Source: JAJZQD01 sp021847735
GTDB taxonomy: Bacteria > Bacillota > Thermincolia > Thermincolales > UBA2595
Assembly: GCA_027324025.1 (NCBI GenBank)
Contig: DAHVYW010000056.1
Location: 1-54,947 of the forward strand
Direction of reading: 5' to 3'
Length of the DNA: 54,947 bases
Below the pieces are notes generated by a model. It ran no database searches. It saw only the letters and a list, made by a program, of their open reading frames with translations, and had not been told where the DNA came from. This document shows positions 1 to 8,093 of this stretch, piece after piece; position 1 is the first letter of the stretch; every line of letters starts with the position of its first letter. Position numbers and translations under genes: made by a program.

Positions 1-143
1 CAATAAACTGTGTCCATATCGATTTTGGGGCGATTTCTGAAAAGTCAAGTGTTTTCTGCGTTTTTGGTCACTTATTTGAAATATTTTTTCGGTTTTTCAT
101 GCTTTCTGTCATATTCTTACATCTTAGCTTGATGACATTGGGC

Positions 144-204
144 GCACGGCCCTCCGTAACCGGAGGCGTACTGGAGGTACTCCGAGGATTGCGGAGGGCC
201 GTGC
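144..204. repeat. Long GC-rich inverted repeat
   Basis: A perfect 13-bp inverted repeat (GCACGGCCCTCCG at 144-156 and its complement at 192-204) encloses a 35-nt interior with smaller CCTCCG/CGGAGG dyads, so two alternative hairpins can form. There is no T-run, so it is not an ordinary terminator. It lies just beyond the leftmost rlmH-like att copy. The rest of 1-241 shows no gene or other feature that I can support. Confidence 0.6.
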
Positions 205-241
205 AACGCAGCCAGAAGCCGTTTTGCTGAACATGCAAAAA

Positions 242-262
242 TCACTTGTGGTATGGTTCACA
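242..262 (-). other. SCC-like att site copy 4 (rlmH 3'-end repeat)
   Basis: On the minus strand this reads as codons for E-P-Y-H-K-stop, like the end of rlmH at 12227, but it is more diverged (GAACCATACCACAAGTGA). It is preceded by GATACTGT, a degenerate form of the dyad half seen at copy 3. The minus-strand sequence that follows resembles that after copy 3. I infer an old cassette boundary. It could be a chance match taken alone, but its position in a series of four makes that unlikely. Confidence 0.6.
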
Positions 263-309
263 GTATCAATCGGAAGGATTAATTCTCATTTCTCCACTGC
301 TACAAGAAT

Positions 310-1773
310 TTATTCAAGTGAAGGCATTAGATAGCCCTGCTTTTCAGCATGGCCTAGCAAATATAGAAAAGCAAAAGCAGGAATTTTAATAATTGGTATT
401 TTTGTGTCAAAATCTAAAACCCCATAATCTTCGGGACGTTTGGTAACAACAATTGCAGATACAGTTTTCTCATCGAGCGCCAACTCCACAATTGCATCCT
501 TTTGAGTTATAACTGAATCTTCCCTGTACTTTACTTCTATTAGTAACCGCACTGTGTTGTAATCAACGACCACATCAACCTCTTTTTCAGTTTTACTTGC
601 CTGCCTGTAATAACCGATTTTTGTTTGTTGTCTATAATAAAATGCGGCAACATGCTTATAAACAGTGGTTTCAGCCATAATCCCCATTTCTTCTGGGTCA
701 GAGAGAACATCATCAAGCATCAAAACAGCATTACGAATAGCAGCGTCGGCAATGTAAACCTTGGGTCTTGATTTTAAGACTTTTTTACCGCCAATCTCGA
801 TCGGGTTGCTTATATAGATTAAATTTGCAGCCTCCAACAAGTTTAGATAATTGGAAACCGTTTGCCGTGAAACTCCGATTTCTTTTGAAATATTGTCTAC
901 AGCGACAAGTCCTCCAGAATGTATACAAAGATAAAGAAAAATCTTTTCTAGTTCTGCCACATTGCGAACGCCAAATAAGACTGTCAAATCACGTTTGAGC
1001 ACCTTGTCGACGACATCTTCCCTAAGTACCCTTTGCGCAAAAGGTATATCATCTGACAATGCTATTTCAGGAAAACCACCAACTAAAAGATAGCGGTTAA
1101 AATACTTTTGCAGAACTGCAAGCGACCGCATTAACTCTTCAAGTTCCATTACGGAAACATGAGGTAATTTGGAAGGCTTCATGTCCTTTGGCAGTTCCGG
1201 TAGGTCAGTTAGTCCCTTTAATTCGCAATACTCATAAAAAGACAATGTGGGAATTTTAATTATTGTCCACCTTCCCACTCCACTTTCGGACGCCTGAGCC
1301 ACTAGAACAGGGCTTGCGGAACCTGTAGCAACAACTTTACATGTTTGTCTATGGTCGTAAAGATGTTTCATCCAAAGGTCCCAATGGTCTGTATAGTGAA
1401 CTTCGTCAAAAAAGAAGTATAGATTTTCAGTGCTTCCAGCAATATTTTCTTCATAGGCTTCAAGAACTGTGTCAATACTACAGAATTTTAAAATGGGATG
1501 GTCAAAGGAAACATAGATAATATGTTTAACAGGAACCCCTCGCTCTAACAAACCCTCGATCAATTGATATAAGATGGTGGTTTTTCCAACCCTTCTTGCA
1601 CCAGAAAGAATAACTGAACGCCGAATATCCGGGTGGTATAAAACCTTGTGTGCCTCATAATAGGCAAATCTTTTTACAGGCTTGGTAGACTCACGAGGAA
1701 CAGTCCCTGTTGTCCACCAAGAGTTAAAGGAATATAAAACCTTAATTAGTCTATCTCTATCAATAATAGCCAT
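310..1773 (-). CDS. AAA family ATPase with C-terminal DUF4143 domain
   Basis: This 487-residue protein belongs to the common, poorly characterised AAA+DUF4143 family. The P-loop is GARRVGKTT (about residues 58-66) and Walker B is FFFDEVHY (about 120-127), followed by a sensor-like VVATGSAS. A winged-helix-like segment (about 285-320, 'SRQTVSNYLNLLEAANLI') precedes a C-terminal nuclease-fold region with an 'EVDVV...LLIEVKYR' core, the typical DUF4143 layout. Such genes are frequent on mobile DNA, and no precise role is known. The gene stands alone between two rlmH-like att copies, as the only gene of the smallest cassette. It is more AT-rich than the germination genes next to it. The ribosome binding site is weak. 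Confidence 0.85.
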   Translation of the reverse strand: MAIIDRDRLIKVLYSFNSWWTTGTVPRESTKPVKRFAYYEAHKVLYHPDIRRSVILSGARRVGKTTILYQLIEGLLERGVPVKHIIYVSFDHPILKFCSIDTVLEAYEENIAGSTENLYFFFDEVHYTDHWDLWMKHLYDHRQTCKVVATGSASPVLVAQASESGVGRWTIIKIPTLSFYEYCELKGLTDLPELPKDMKPSKLPHVSVMELEELMRSLAVLQKYFNRYLLVGGFPEIALSDDIPFAQRVLREDVVDKVLKRDLTVLFGVRNVAELEKIFLYLCIHSGGLVAVDNISKEIGVSRQTVSNYLNLLEAANLIYISNPIEIGGKKVLKSRPKVYIADAAIRNAVLMLDDVLSDPEEMGIMAETTVYKHVAAFYYRQQTKIGYYRQASKTEKEVDVVVDYNTVRLLIEVKYREDSVITQKDAIVELALDEKTVSAIVVTKRPEDYGVLDFDTKIPIIKIPAFAFLYLLGHAEKQGYLMPSLE

Positions 1774-1887
1774 TTTATCAACCTACTTTACATTGTTGTT
1801 GCGCTAATTGTAACATATGCTTTACAAAAATACAATTATTTGTCCATAAAAACGTAGCCAGAGGCCATTTTTCTCAGCATACATAGA

Positions 1888-1908
1888 TCACTTATGATAC
1901 GGTTCTCC
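1888..1908 (-). other. SCC-like att site copy 3 (rlmH 3'-end repeat)
   Basis: The minus strand reads GAGAACCGTATCATAAGTGA, encoding E-N/E-P-Y-H-K-stop as at the end of rlmH. It is preceded by GATACGG, so GATACGG-AGAA-CCGTATC forms a dyad as expected at a large serine recombinase site. The match to the true rlmH terminus (12227-12247) is 18/21 or better, and the orientation is the same. It is the boundary between the ATPase cassette and the germination cassette. Confidence 0.8.
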
Positions 1909-1956
1909 GTATCGGGGCAAACGGCGAAATTTTTAAACGAGCCAATCCTCATCAAA

Positions 1957-2079
1957 TTTTATCCCAATTCCAAGACTCCACCTTCTAGAAGGTGGAGTTT
2001 CCACTTTTCTGCTTCAGTGGGGGTAGAGTCCCCCACTGAAGTTTCGATGTTCAGCTTTAGCTGAACGAGTTCACTCCAT
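1957..2079 (+). repeat. Three-hairpin interspersed repeat, copy 1
   Basis: A repeat of about 120 bp, nearly identical to 7253-7371 and to the reverse complement of 20439-20557. It contains three successive hairpins: CTCCACCTTCTAGAAGGTGGAG, a CTTCAGTGGGGG/CCCCCACTGAAG stem, and GTTCAGCTTTAGCTGAAC. All copies follow a TTTTAT-like target and lack target duplications. This suggests a non-autonomous element of the IS200/IS605 type (a palindrome-associated element). No transposase is encoded nearby. Confidence 0.8.
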
Positions 2080-2084
2080 AGTTT

Positions 2085-2371
2085 TTCAGGCATGATTCCT
2101 TACTTGGCCGGCTGGCCGAGAAGGTGCTGATCTGCGAGATTATGGACAAGCACAGCAATATCATCCTCACCGACCCGGCCGGGAACGTCATCATAGACGG
2201 CATCCACCGTTACAGCCACGCCGTCAGCCGCCACCGGGAAGTGCGCCTACGGCGAATACGAGCTGCAGAAGCCGTGGCAGAGTTTTCACCGGTTGGTGGA
2301 AGATATCAAATCCGGCGGTTTCATGCATGCTCGGAGGAATTGGAAGATTCACACACCCCACGCCCCTTTTT
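2085..2371 (+). pseudogene. Unidentified degenerate coding fragment
   Basis: A GC-rich stretch directly after repeat copy 1 has an open frame from about 2103 to 2240 (peptide containing 'MDKHSNIILTDPAGNVIIDG'). Coding-like sequence then continues in another frame (about 2245-2345, peptide containing 'GEYELQKPWQSFHRLVEDIK'). The pattern suggests a frameshifted remnant truncated on both sides. The first part loosely recalls a PAS segment of a signalling protein, but I do not recognise the gene. Its base composition matches the neighbouring germination operon. Confidence 0.3.
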
Positions 2372-2602
2372 TCAGTGCAACACCTTCGTAAATATAAAAT
2401 CCGTCACCGGTTCAAAGACAGCCCGGAGCGCATGCTCCGGGTTGGGTACCGGAAGCCTGAGGATTTTCGCGACCGTAAGAACCATGGCCAAGAGCAGGAT
2501 ACCGGCAAAGGCCGCCAGTTCCCCCCACATCCTTTCCCGGACCAGGTCCGGCACCTTAATCCATATAACCATCAGAAACATCAAAAAAGCAACAATCAGC
2601 AT
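2372..2602 (-). CDS. Small two-helix membrane protein, candidate germinant receptor D subunit
   Basis: This 76-residue protein is predicted to have two transmembrane helices (about 1-15 and 28-48), the second containing 'FAGILLLAMVLTVAKIL'. It starts 31 bp downstream of gerC on the same strand with a good GAAAGGG ribosome binding site. Several gerA-type operons in Bacillus and clostridia end with a small two-helix 'D' gene that modulates the receptor. Position and topology fit that role, but the assignment rests on context and not on a recognisable signature. It is the last gene of the operon. Confidence 0.55.
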   Translation of the reverse strand: MLIVAFLMFLMVIWIKVPDLVRERMWGELAAFAGILLLAMVLTVAKILRLPVPNPEHALRAVFEPVTDFIFTKVLH

Positions 2603-2633
2603 AGCTTTTCCCTTTCTTCCATATCCGGTATTT

Positions 2634-3863
2634 TTAAAAAGGAGAACGCTCCGGTGGCTGGGTGGTGAGGTTCCGCCGCCTGATATTGGCCTGAACTTTT
2701 ACCTCCACTTCTAATTCACGGAATAACTGTTGCCAGTTTGGTTCAATTTCGGCCCATTTTTGGGGATATTTGCGCCGGATTGCCTCACCGAACCCGAATA
2801 TGTCGGCATGCAGAGGCCCTTGGGCTTTTTTTATTGTGCGCTCGGCCTGTTCTTTGATTTTTTTGGCCAGGATGTCATCAATCCGGTGGACCTTTTCCGG
2901 TGTATCCACCTTGGCTCTGCCCGTAAATTCAGCAATATCCCCTTCCTGCCTTATTTTTACAGTCATCTTGACCTTGCCGCCTTTTAATTCCGGCTTTAGT
3001 TCACTGGCCGAACGGGTGGTTTCGATGCCCATTATCTTGCCTTCCTGCGGTTCACGGATAACAGTTATGGTTCGCTGAACATTGCCCTTAACCCAAAGCA
3101 GCCCGGTACTTTCCTCCTGATTAAGCCAACCAACCAGCTTATCCTCGTGAAATACAGCCGTCCCTGTTAATTCCACGGATTTGACCGTGCCTGGTCCGGC
3201 CTGTCCTTCCGCCGTCCCGGCACCTCTTGCCTGGCCCGGCCAGATTTCCCTGGTCCGGTTATCCGGGATAATTTCGATCTTAGTGGCCACAGGGGCAGAA
3301 GATTTGCTTGACAGGGCGGCTAAAAAATCTTTAAGATCTACTCCGACACCTTTGGATGTAACAGTCAGCCGTTCAATCAGACCCCTGAGCCCGATACCCG
3401 GCACGTTTTCAATATCCGGTTCGGCCTCAATGATATCCTTGGCCCGGCCGGGAGTTATGAGCACATAGATGTTCCGGCGCACTTCATTGCTCCTGCTGAT
3501 CCGTTCCAGCACCTGCAAAAGCCCGTCCCGGGCCAGCCGCTCGCCGAACACCAGGACCTGGGTATGGGAGAAAAAGAGCCGGCGGGGCGATTTCAGGTTT
3601 AAGTTCCTGGCCGTATCGAGAACAGTTTCCCCCGTCGCCTCCACAATCCAATAAGACTTACCTTTTGCCGCGCTGCCCACTCCTTTCGTCAAAACGGCGG
3701 GCCTGACTATCTCGACAGTCAATTCGATTTTACCGTCCGGGGTCTTATCAAGCCCCATGGCGGCAACAATGGCCAGTTCGTTAATCTCACGCCTGCTCCA
3801 GCAGCCGGAAAAAGTAAATGTGATTAAAACTGTAAGCAAAATTATCACTTTTCGCTTGCTCAT
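2634..3863 (-). CDS. gerC: Spore germination lipoprotein GerC family
   Basis: This 409-residue Ger(x)C family protein is the lipoprotein subunit of an inner-membrane germinant receptor. The signal peptide ends in a lipobox (about residues 17-20, TFSGC), and the next residues (CWSRREINELAIVAAMGLD) are the family hallmark. The three-domain body runs to a C-terminal amphipathic helix region ('WAEIEPNWQQLFRELEVEVKVQ'). A Gly/Ala-rich insertion near residues 212-228 is unusual. It lies downstream of gerB with a 119-bp gap that holds no gene. The sequence is GC-rich compared with the thiamine cassette next to it. Confidence 0.92.
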   Translation of the reverse strand: MSKRKVIILLTVLITFTFSGCWSRREINELAIVAAMGLDKTPDGKIELTVEIVRPAVLTKGVGSAAKGKSYWIVEATGETVLDTARNLNLKSPRRLFFSHTQVLVFGERLARDGLLQVLERISRSNEVRRNIYVLITPGRAKDIIEAEPDIENVPGIGLRGLIERLTVTSKGVGVDLKDFLAALSSKSSAPVATKIEIIPDNRTREIWPGQARGAGTAEGQAGPGTVKSVELTGTAVFHEDKLVGWLNQEESTGLLWVKGNVQRTITVIREPQEGKIMGIETTRSASELKPELKGGKVKMTVKIRQEGDIAEFTGRAKVDTPEKVHRIDDILAKKIKEQAERTIKKAQGPLHADIFGFGEAIRRKYPQKWAEIEPNWQQLFRELEVEVKVQANIRRRNLTTQPPERSPF

Positions 3864-3982
3864 TGTTTAACCCTCCACCGGCGCTGTCTATTACCGCCCT
3901 GCAGGAATTTACCCGCTGACGGTTCCTGGGTTGTGGACGCCCGGTCTCCGGATAGCTGCCCGCTCGCCAGCCGGCCGGCGGC

Positions 3983-5098
3983 CTATTTTCCCGCCGCCTG
4001 CGCCGTAGTTCCCTTTTTTCCCCGGATTAGCGATACAATCAGCAAAAACAGGGGAATGCCAAACTGAAAGGTCGATATGGCATAAGGCGGGTAAACCTTG
4101 CCCAGGGAACTGACCAGTTCAATGACATTGTCATACAATAAAACGGTCAGGACCCCCAACAAGATGGCGTAAGGCAGTAAAATGGGCTGGTATCTTTTCA
4201 GATTCAGAGCCTGGGCGGCGGATAAAATCCCGCAGTAATAGATAACCGTAACCTTCATATATACCCCGCTCACCCACAGCGCCATAACGACAGCGTCGAT
4301 CCGTTCCAGAAACATGGCGATACGGATTATCCGGGCCAGGGAAAAAACCGGAAATTCCATCCGGGCCAGTTCAGGCGCGCCGAATACCGCCACCCCGGCG
4401 GCAGCCGAAATGACAATACTTATGCCTACAATAACCAGCGCGGTTATAACCGCTTTATACCCCTCCTGCGGTTTATTCAGATAAGGCAGCAGCATAGCCA
4501 TGGCCACTGTCTCCCCCATCCAGCTGGTGGGGGCGTAAGCCCCTTTAAGCACCGGCCCCCAGCCTTTTTCTAATACCGGCAGGAGGTTGGTAAATTTCAT
4601 GTCTTTAGATACCAGCACAACTATCATCACAATGGAACCGATAACCAAAGGCATGAGAAACTCATTGGTCCGGGCCACCACTTCCAGTCCGGAATTTACG
4701 GCATATGTAGATACAATGATAATTGCGATAATAAACACTATCAGCGGCGTTTCCACCATAATCGCCGTAATCAGAAACTCGGCGAACTCCCGGATGACGA
4801 TCGCCGCCAGGTGCAGAAACCACCAGGCGTAAAGAAGGCCGATGATTTTCCCCGGAATACGCCCGACAATGTCCGGCGCATACTGGACAATGGTTTTCCC
4901 CGGATAACGCAGAGTTAAATTAACCACCACTGCTGCTATTACTATACCCAGCACTGTAGCTACAATAGGTGAGATCCAGGCGCTCTCATGTGCTTCTTTG
5001 GCCGAGATGCCGGGCAGAAAAATTACGGCAGTGGCAATGACCTGGCTGATCATCATCAAAGTAAGCTGTTTGGAACTGATTCTGCCTCCTTCAATCAC
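3983..5098 (-). CDS. gerB: Spore germination permease-like protein GerB family
   Basis: This 371-residue GerAB/KB family integral membrane protein has about ten hydrophobic helices and belongs to the amino acid-polyamine-organocation transporter superfamily. It acts as the germinant-binding subunit in the spore inner membrane. The N-terminus 'ISSKQLTLMMISQVIATAVIF' is typical. Its start overlaps the stop of gerA by 4 bp (ATGA), indicating translational coupling. The ligand cannot be told from sequence alone. Confidence 0.92.
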   Translation of the reverse strand: MIEGGRISSKQLTLMMISQVIATAVIFLPGISAKEAHESAWISPIVATVLGIVIAAVVVNLTLRYPGKTIVQYAPDIVGRIPGKIIGLLYAWWFLHLAAIVIREFAEFLITAIMVETPLIVFIIAIIIVSTYAVNSGLEVVARTNEFLMPLVIGSIVMIVVLVSKDMKFTNLLPVLEKGWGPVLKGAYAPTSWMGETVAMAMLLPYLNKPQEGYKAVITALVIVGISIVISAAAGVAVFGAPELARMEFPVFSLARIIRIAMFLERIDAVVMALWVSGVYMKVTVIYYCGILSAAQALNLKRYQPILLPYAILLGVLTVLLYDNVIELVSSLGKVYPPYAISTFQFGIPLFLLIVSLIRGKKGTTAQAAGK

Positions 5099-6702
5099 TG
5101 TCTGCCACCCCGGTTATCGGCAACCGGTTCCGGCGGCTGCGGTCTTAGCTGCCGGGCCTGTCTTACCGGATTCCGGTAACCGACTACCCTGGGTCTTGAG
5201 TACATAATCCACAGGGGGCCCCGGATGATGACATCCCGCCAGCCCTTAAGAGTAAAAGGCGCCACCGGTGAAAGGTAAGGCACCCCGAAGGACCGCAGGC
5301 TTACAGCATGTATAACAATGACAATCCCCCCCATCATAATACCGAACAAGCCCAGGCTGGCGGCCAGGATCATCAGGGGGAAGCGCAAAATGCGCATGGT
5401 AGTGGCCGCCCCATAACCGGAGATGGCAAAGGAGGCAATCCCCGTCAGGGCTACAACGATGACCATAGCGGGTGATACTAACCCTGCTGTTACCGAGGCT
5501 TCCCCAATAACCAGGGCGCCCACTATACTTACAGCCTGGCCTACGGGACGCGGCAGGCGCACCCCGGCCTCCCGCAGTATTTCGAAGGCAATTTCCATTG
5601 CCAATGCCTCCACAAACCCGGGAAAAGGTACTCCTTCCCTGGCTCCGGCAATGTTGAGCAGCAGCGGGGTCGGCAGCATTTCCTGGTGAAAGGTGGTTAC
5701 AGCGATATAAAGAGAAGGCAAAAAAACCGCGATGTTTAAGGCCAGATATCTGATGATCCGCACCAGGGAACTGATAATCCACCGGTCGTAATAATCCTCC
5801 GAGGCCTGCAGCAGCTCGACAAACAAATGGGGAACGACCAGCACAAAAGGTGTATTATCTACAAAAATGGCCACTCTGCCTTCCAGCAGCATAGCGGCTA
5901 CCTTGTCCGGCCGCTCAGTGTGGTTTATCGTCGGAAAAGGCGAGAAGGGGTTGTCTTCAATTAATTCCTCAATTTCCCCGCTCTCCATAATCCCGTCTAC
6001 CCTAATCCGGTTTAACCGCTGCCTGACCTCGGCCACGATGTTGTCGTCCGCTATTCCCTTGATATAACCGACGACCACCGTGGTTTTGGTTCTTTCGCCG
6101 ATTTTTAGTTTTTCCGTATAAAATTCCGGGGTTTTCAACCGCCGCCGCACCATGATAATATTGGAGGAAATGTTTTCGGTAAACCCATCCCGGGGGCCGC
6201 GTACAACCGCCTCCGCCAGCGGTTCCTGAATACTGCGGTAATTTTCGCTGGCCATGCTGAGATTTAAGCACCGGTTATCACCTTCCAACAGCAAGGCAAC
6301 TTCCCCTTCAAGCACAGCCTCTACAATTCTATTCAGGTTTTCGGCTTCTTCTATGTTGGCGATAGTTAACGCCTTATCCTTAATGGTTTTGAACAATTCC
6401 TCGCCTGTCAATTTCTTATCAGGCTCCGCCTGCCTGGTTTCCAGCATCAATGACTGCAGTACATAGTCATGGAGACCCGGCTTGTAAACAGCGCCTTCAA
6501 GGTATACAACAGCCCCCCGGACTCCTTGCAGTCCAATATCAAATTCCCGGTAGACGATTTCGCCGCATCCCCTGAATATGCTTTTCAGGGCGGCCAGGTT
6601 ATCCTGCAGGTTTTTAGTCAGCGGCGGGCCGGACTCTTCCGCCTGCTGCTGCATAACCGACCGCTGCCGGGCCTGGCCGGCGATTTTTTTTATCTTTTTC
6701 AT
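5095..6702 (-). CDS. gerA: Spore germination protein GerA family
   Basis: This is the GerAA-type subunit of a germinant receptor: an N-terminal cytoplasmic domain followed by a C-terminal membrane domain with about five helices containing 'PVGQAVSIVGALVIGEASV'. I chose the ATG at 6702 (535 residues) because AGGACC lies 5 nt upstream. An in-frame ATG at 6768 lacks a ribosome binding site. It is the first gene of a gerA-gerB-gerC-small gene operon, normally a forespore sigma-G target, although I could not identify a convincing sigma-G promoter. The whole operon lies between two rlmH-like att copies, so it may have been acquired on a cassette. Confidence 0.92.
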   Translation of the reverse strand: MKKIKKIAGQARQRSVMQQQAEESGPPLTKNLQDNLAALKSIFRGCGEIVYREFDIGLQGVRGAVVYLEGAVYKPGLHDYVLQSLMLETRQAEPDKKLTGEELFKTIKDKALTIANIEEAENLNRIVEAVLEGEVALLLEGDNRCLNLSMASENYRSIQEPLAEAVVRGPRDGFTENISSNIIMVRRRLKTPEFYTEKLKIGERTKTTVVVGYIKGIADDNIVAEVRQRLNRIRVDGIMESGEIEELIEDNPFSPFPTINHTERPDKVAAMLLEGRVAIFVDNTPFVLVVPHLFVELLQASEDYYDRWIISSLVRIIRYLALNIAVFLPSLYIAVTTFHQEMLPTPLLLNIAGAREGVPFPGFVEALAMEIAFEILREAGVRLPRPVGQAVSIVGALVIGEASVTAGLVSPAMVIVVALTGIASFAISGYGAATTMRILRFPLMILAASLGLFGIMMGGIVIVIHAVSLRSFGVPYLSPVAPFTLKGWRDVIIRGPLWIMYSRPRVVGYRNPVRQARQLRPQPPEPVADNRGGRQ

Positions 6703-6798
6703 TATGGTCCTAAACAATTTAGCACTGCCCCCAAATATTGCATAAGTAATTATGGTTAGTTTCGACATTTTCTGCCATTTTATTTGTGGTAATTGTTA

Positions 6799-7110
6799 CT
6801 AGGTACAGGGTAGCCGACGGCCCTCATATAAATCGGAAATTAATCCACCAAGGACCCCACCAATCGTCCCCGCTGCGAACATAATTGTAACCAGATGACT
6901 CGCCGCAATATTAGATAAGTTTTGAGACTTAAAGTATAGTGGAAGAATCGTTAATATCCCTGTATAAGCTAAGCCAAACCTCTGATATTGCCGGTGTTGC
7001 ACCTGAAAAAACATTATCACGTGGCGCAAAGAAAAATAGCAAGATAGCTACGAAAATTCCCGGAACCACCGTTATAATACTAGCCTGTAGACCATAAACC
7101 TGAAACTAGC
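6799..7110 (-). pseudogene. MFS transporter remnant (fosmidomycin-resistance-like)
   Basis: Two frames together encode part of a major facilitator protein. One frame gives 'VVPGIFVAILLFFFAP'. After a frameshift the other gives 'GLAYTGILTILPLYF', then 'AAGTIGGVLGGLISDLYEGRR', which is the helix plus the conserved SDxxGRR loop (with an extra E). Both ends are missing, and the remnant stops close to gerA. The 'TGILTILPLYF' segment resembles Fsr-type exporters. It cannot encode a working transporter. Confidence 0.7.
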
Positions 7111-7115
7111 AAACA

Positions 7116-7136
7116 TTATTTATGATACGGTTCACC
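7116..7136 (-). other. SCC-like att site copy 2 (rlmH 3'-end repeat)
   Basis: The minus strand reads GGTGAACCGTATCATAAATA(A), encoding G-E-P-Y-H-K-stop. It matches the rlmH terminus at 20 of 21 positions and matches the integration-site consensus of staphylococcal SCC elements (GARGCnTATCATAARTRA) closely. It lies 5.1 kb from the rlmH copy in the same orientation, and marks the outer end of the thiamine cassette. Confidence 0.85.
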
Positions 7137-7139
7137 GTG

Positions 7140-7153
7140 ACGGCGGAAAATTC
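7140..7153. repeat. Terminal inverted repeat of cassette 1, outer end
   Basis: ACGGCGGAAAATTC on the plus strand pairs in inverted orientation with GAATTTTTCGCCGT at 12214-12227 (13 of 14 positions). Each copy lies immediately inside an rlmH-like att site, as the imperfect terminal inverted repeats of SCC elements do. The sequence just inside copy 3 (1921-1929, ACGGCGAAA) is also similar. Confidence 0.7.
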
Positions 7154-7162
7154 TAAGCCTAA

Positions 7163-7255
7163 TTAAATTCCTTTTATTTTGCATTTAATATCATATTGGA
7201 CCAATTCCTTGATAGAAGGTTGTTTACCGCATAATGGACAATTTTCTTTTTTATC
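7163..7255 (-). pseudogene. thiF: Detached 3' end of thiF
   Basis: The minus strand encodes 30 residues beginning DKKENCPLCGKQPSIKEL and then a stop. This is the conserved C-terminus of ThiF/MoeB proteins with the second zinc-binding CxxC pair. It is separated from the rest of thiF only by repeat copy 2. Joining the halves across the repeat restores ...FREIRW-DKKENCPLCG... in one frame and a normal 271-residue length. Confidence 0.85.
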
Positions 7256-8090
7256 CCAATTCCAAGACTCCACCTTCTATTAGGTGGAGTTTCCACTTTT
7301 CTGCTTCAGTGGGGGTAGAGTCCCCCACTGAAGTTTCGATGTTCAGCTTTAGCTGAACGAGTTCACTCCATCGAATCTCCCTGAATCCTGTGGTTAATGC
7401 ATCAAAAGTTAGTATTCTTCCAGACACGGTTTCTCCTATACCAACTAATATTTTTATAACCTCCAATGCCTGAATTGATCCAATTATTCCTGTTACGGCA
7501 CCAAGTATGCCTGTATCGCTGCAGGTTGGAAGCACTCCATCCTCGGGGGGCATTGGGTACAAACATCTATAGCATGGGGTTTTACCGGGCATTATGGTCA
7601 TAAGAATTCCGTCATATCCCACAGCTGCCCCCTCCACCAGAGGCTTATTAAGAAAATAACAGCAGTCACTGATAAGATATCTGGCAGTGAAGTTGTCTGT
7701 GGCATCAACTACAATATCATAGGTTCCTATAATATCCTCTATATTATCAATAGTCAGCCTGGAATTGTATTTTACTATATTGGTATCCGGATTCAGGTGC
7801 TTCATCTTGTCTTCAGCAGAATCGGTTTTCTTTTTCCCAATATCTTCAGTAAAATGTATTACCTGCCTGTTCAGATTCGAGTAAGTAACCGAATCAAAGT
7901 CTACTATTCCGATATTGCCGACACCTGCGGCAGCAAGATACATAAGGATTGGAGCCCCCAGACCACCTGCTCCTGCAACAAGCACTCTTGCTTGCTTCAG
8001 CTTTCTCTGCCCTTCAGCCCCAAAACCTTCAAGTATTAGCTGTCTAGAGTAACGGAGTACATCATAGTTCGAAGCTGCACCTTCTATCAT
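7251..8090 (-). CDS. thiF: Truncated ThiF (sulfur-carrier adenylyltransferase) with repeat-encoded tail
   Basis: ThiF adenylates the C-terminal glycine of ThiS for sulfur transfer in thiazole synthesis. The Rossmann motif GAGGLG (about 40-45), the first zinc pair CYRC (173-176) and the downstream Cys190 in 'LPTCSDTGILG' are present. Native sequence ends near Trp241. Residues 242-279 are encoded by the three-hairpin repeat at 7253-7371, which also supplies the stop codon. The second zinc CxxC is left behind at 7163-7255, so the zinc site should be incomplete and activity is doubtful. It follows thiS by 3 bp as the last gene of the operon. Confidence 0.9.
   Translation of the reverse strand: MIEGAASNYDVLRYSRQLILEGFGAEGQRKLKQARVLVAGAGGLGAPILMYLAAAGVGNIGIVDFDSVTYSNLNRQVIHFTEDIGKKKTDSAEDKMKHLNPDTNIVKYNSRLTIDNIEDIIGTYDIVVDATDNFTARYLISDCCYFLNKPLVEGAAVGYDGILMTIMPGKTPCYRCLYPMPPEDGVLPTCSDTGILGAVTGIIGSIQALEVIKILVGIGETVSGRILTFDALTTGFREIRWSELVQLKLNIETSVGDSTPTEAEKWKLHLIEGGVLELG
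7253..7371 (+). repeat. Three-hairpin interspersed repeat, copy 2 (inside thiF)
   Basis: It is nearly identical to copies at 1957-2079 and 20439-20557 (minus). The insertion split thiF after the codon for Trp241. Flanking thiF sequence is continuous on both sides (TTTTTTATCCC on one side, ATCGAATC on the other) with no clear target duplication, as expected for single-strand transposition of IS200/IS605-like elements. Confidence 0.85.
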
Positions 8091-8093
8091 CTA

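Noticed and set aside
242..1908. GATACGG...CCGTATC dyads taken as insertion-sequence ends
   Set aside because: The conserved part equals the coding end of rlmH (GEPYHK-stop) in the same orientation each time, which fits an integration site better than IS termini.
2124..2714. 196-residue open frame on the plus strand
   Set aside because: It runs antisense through gerC and the small D-like gene. Only its first part looks like a coding remnant.
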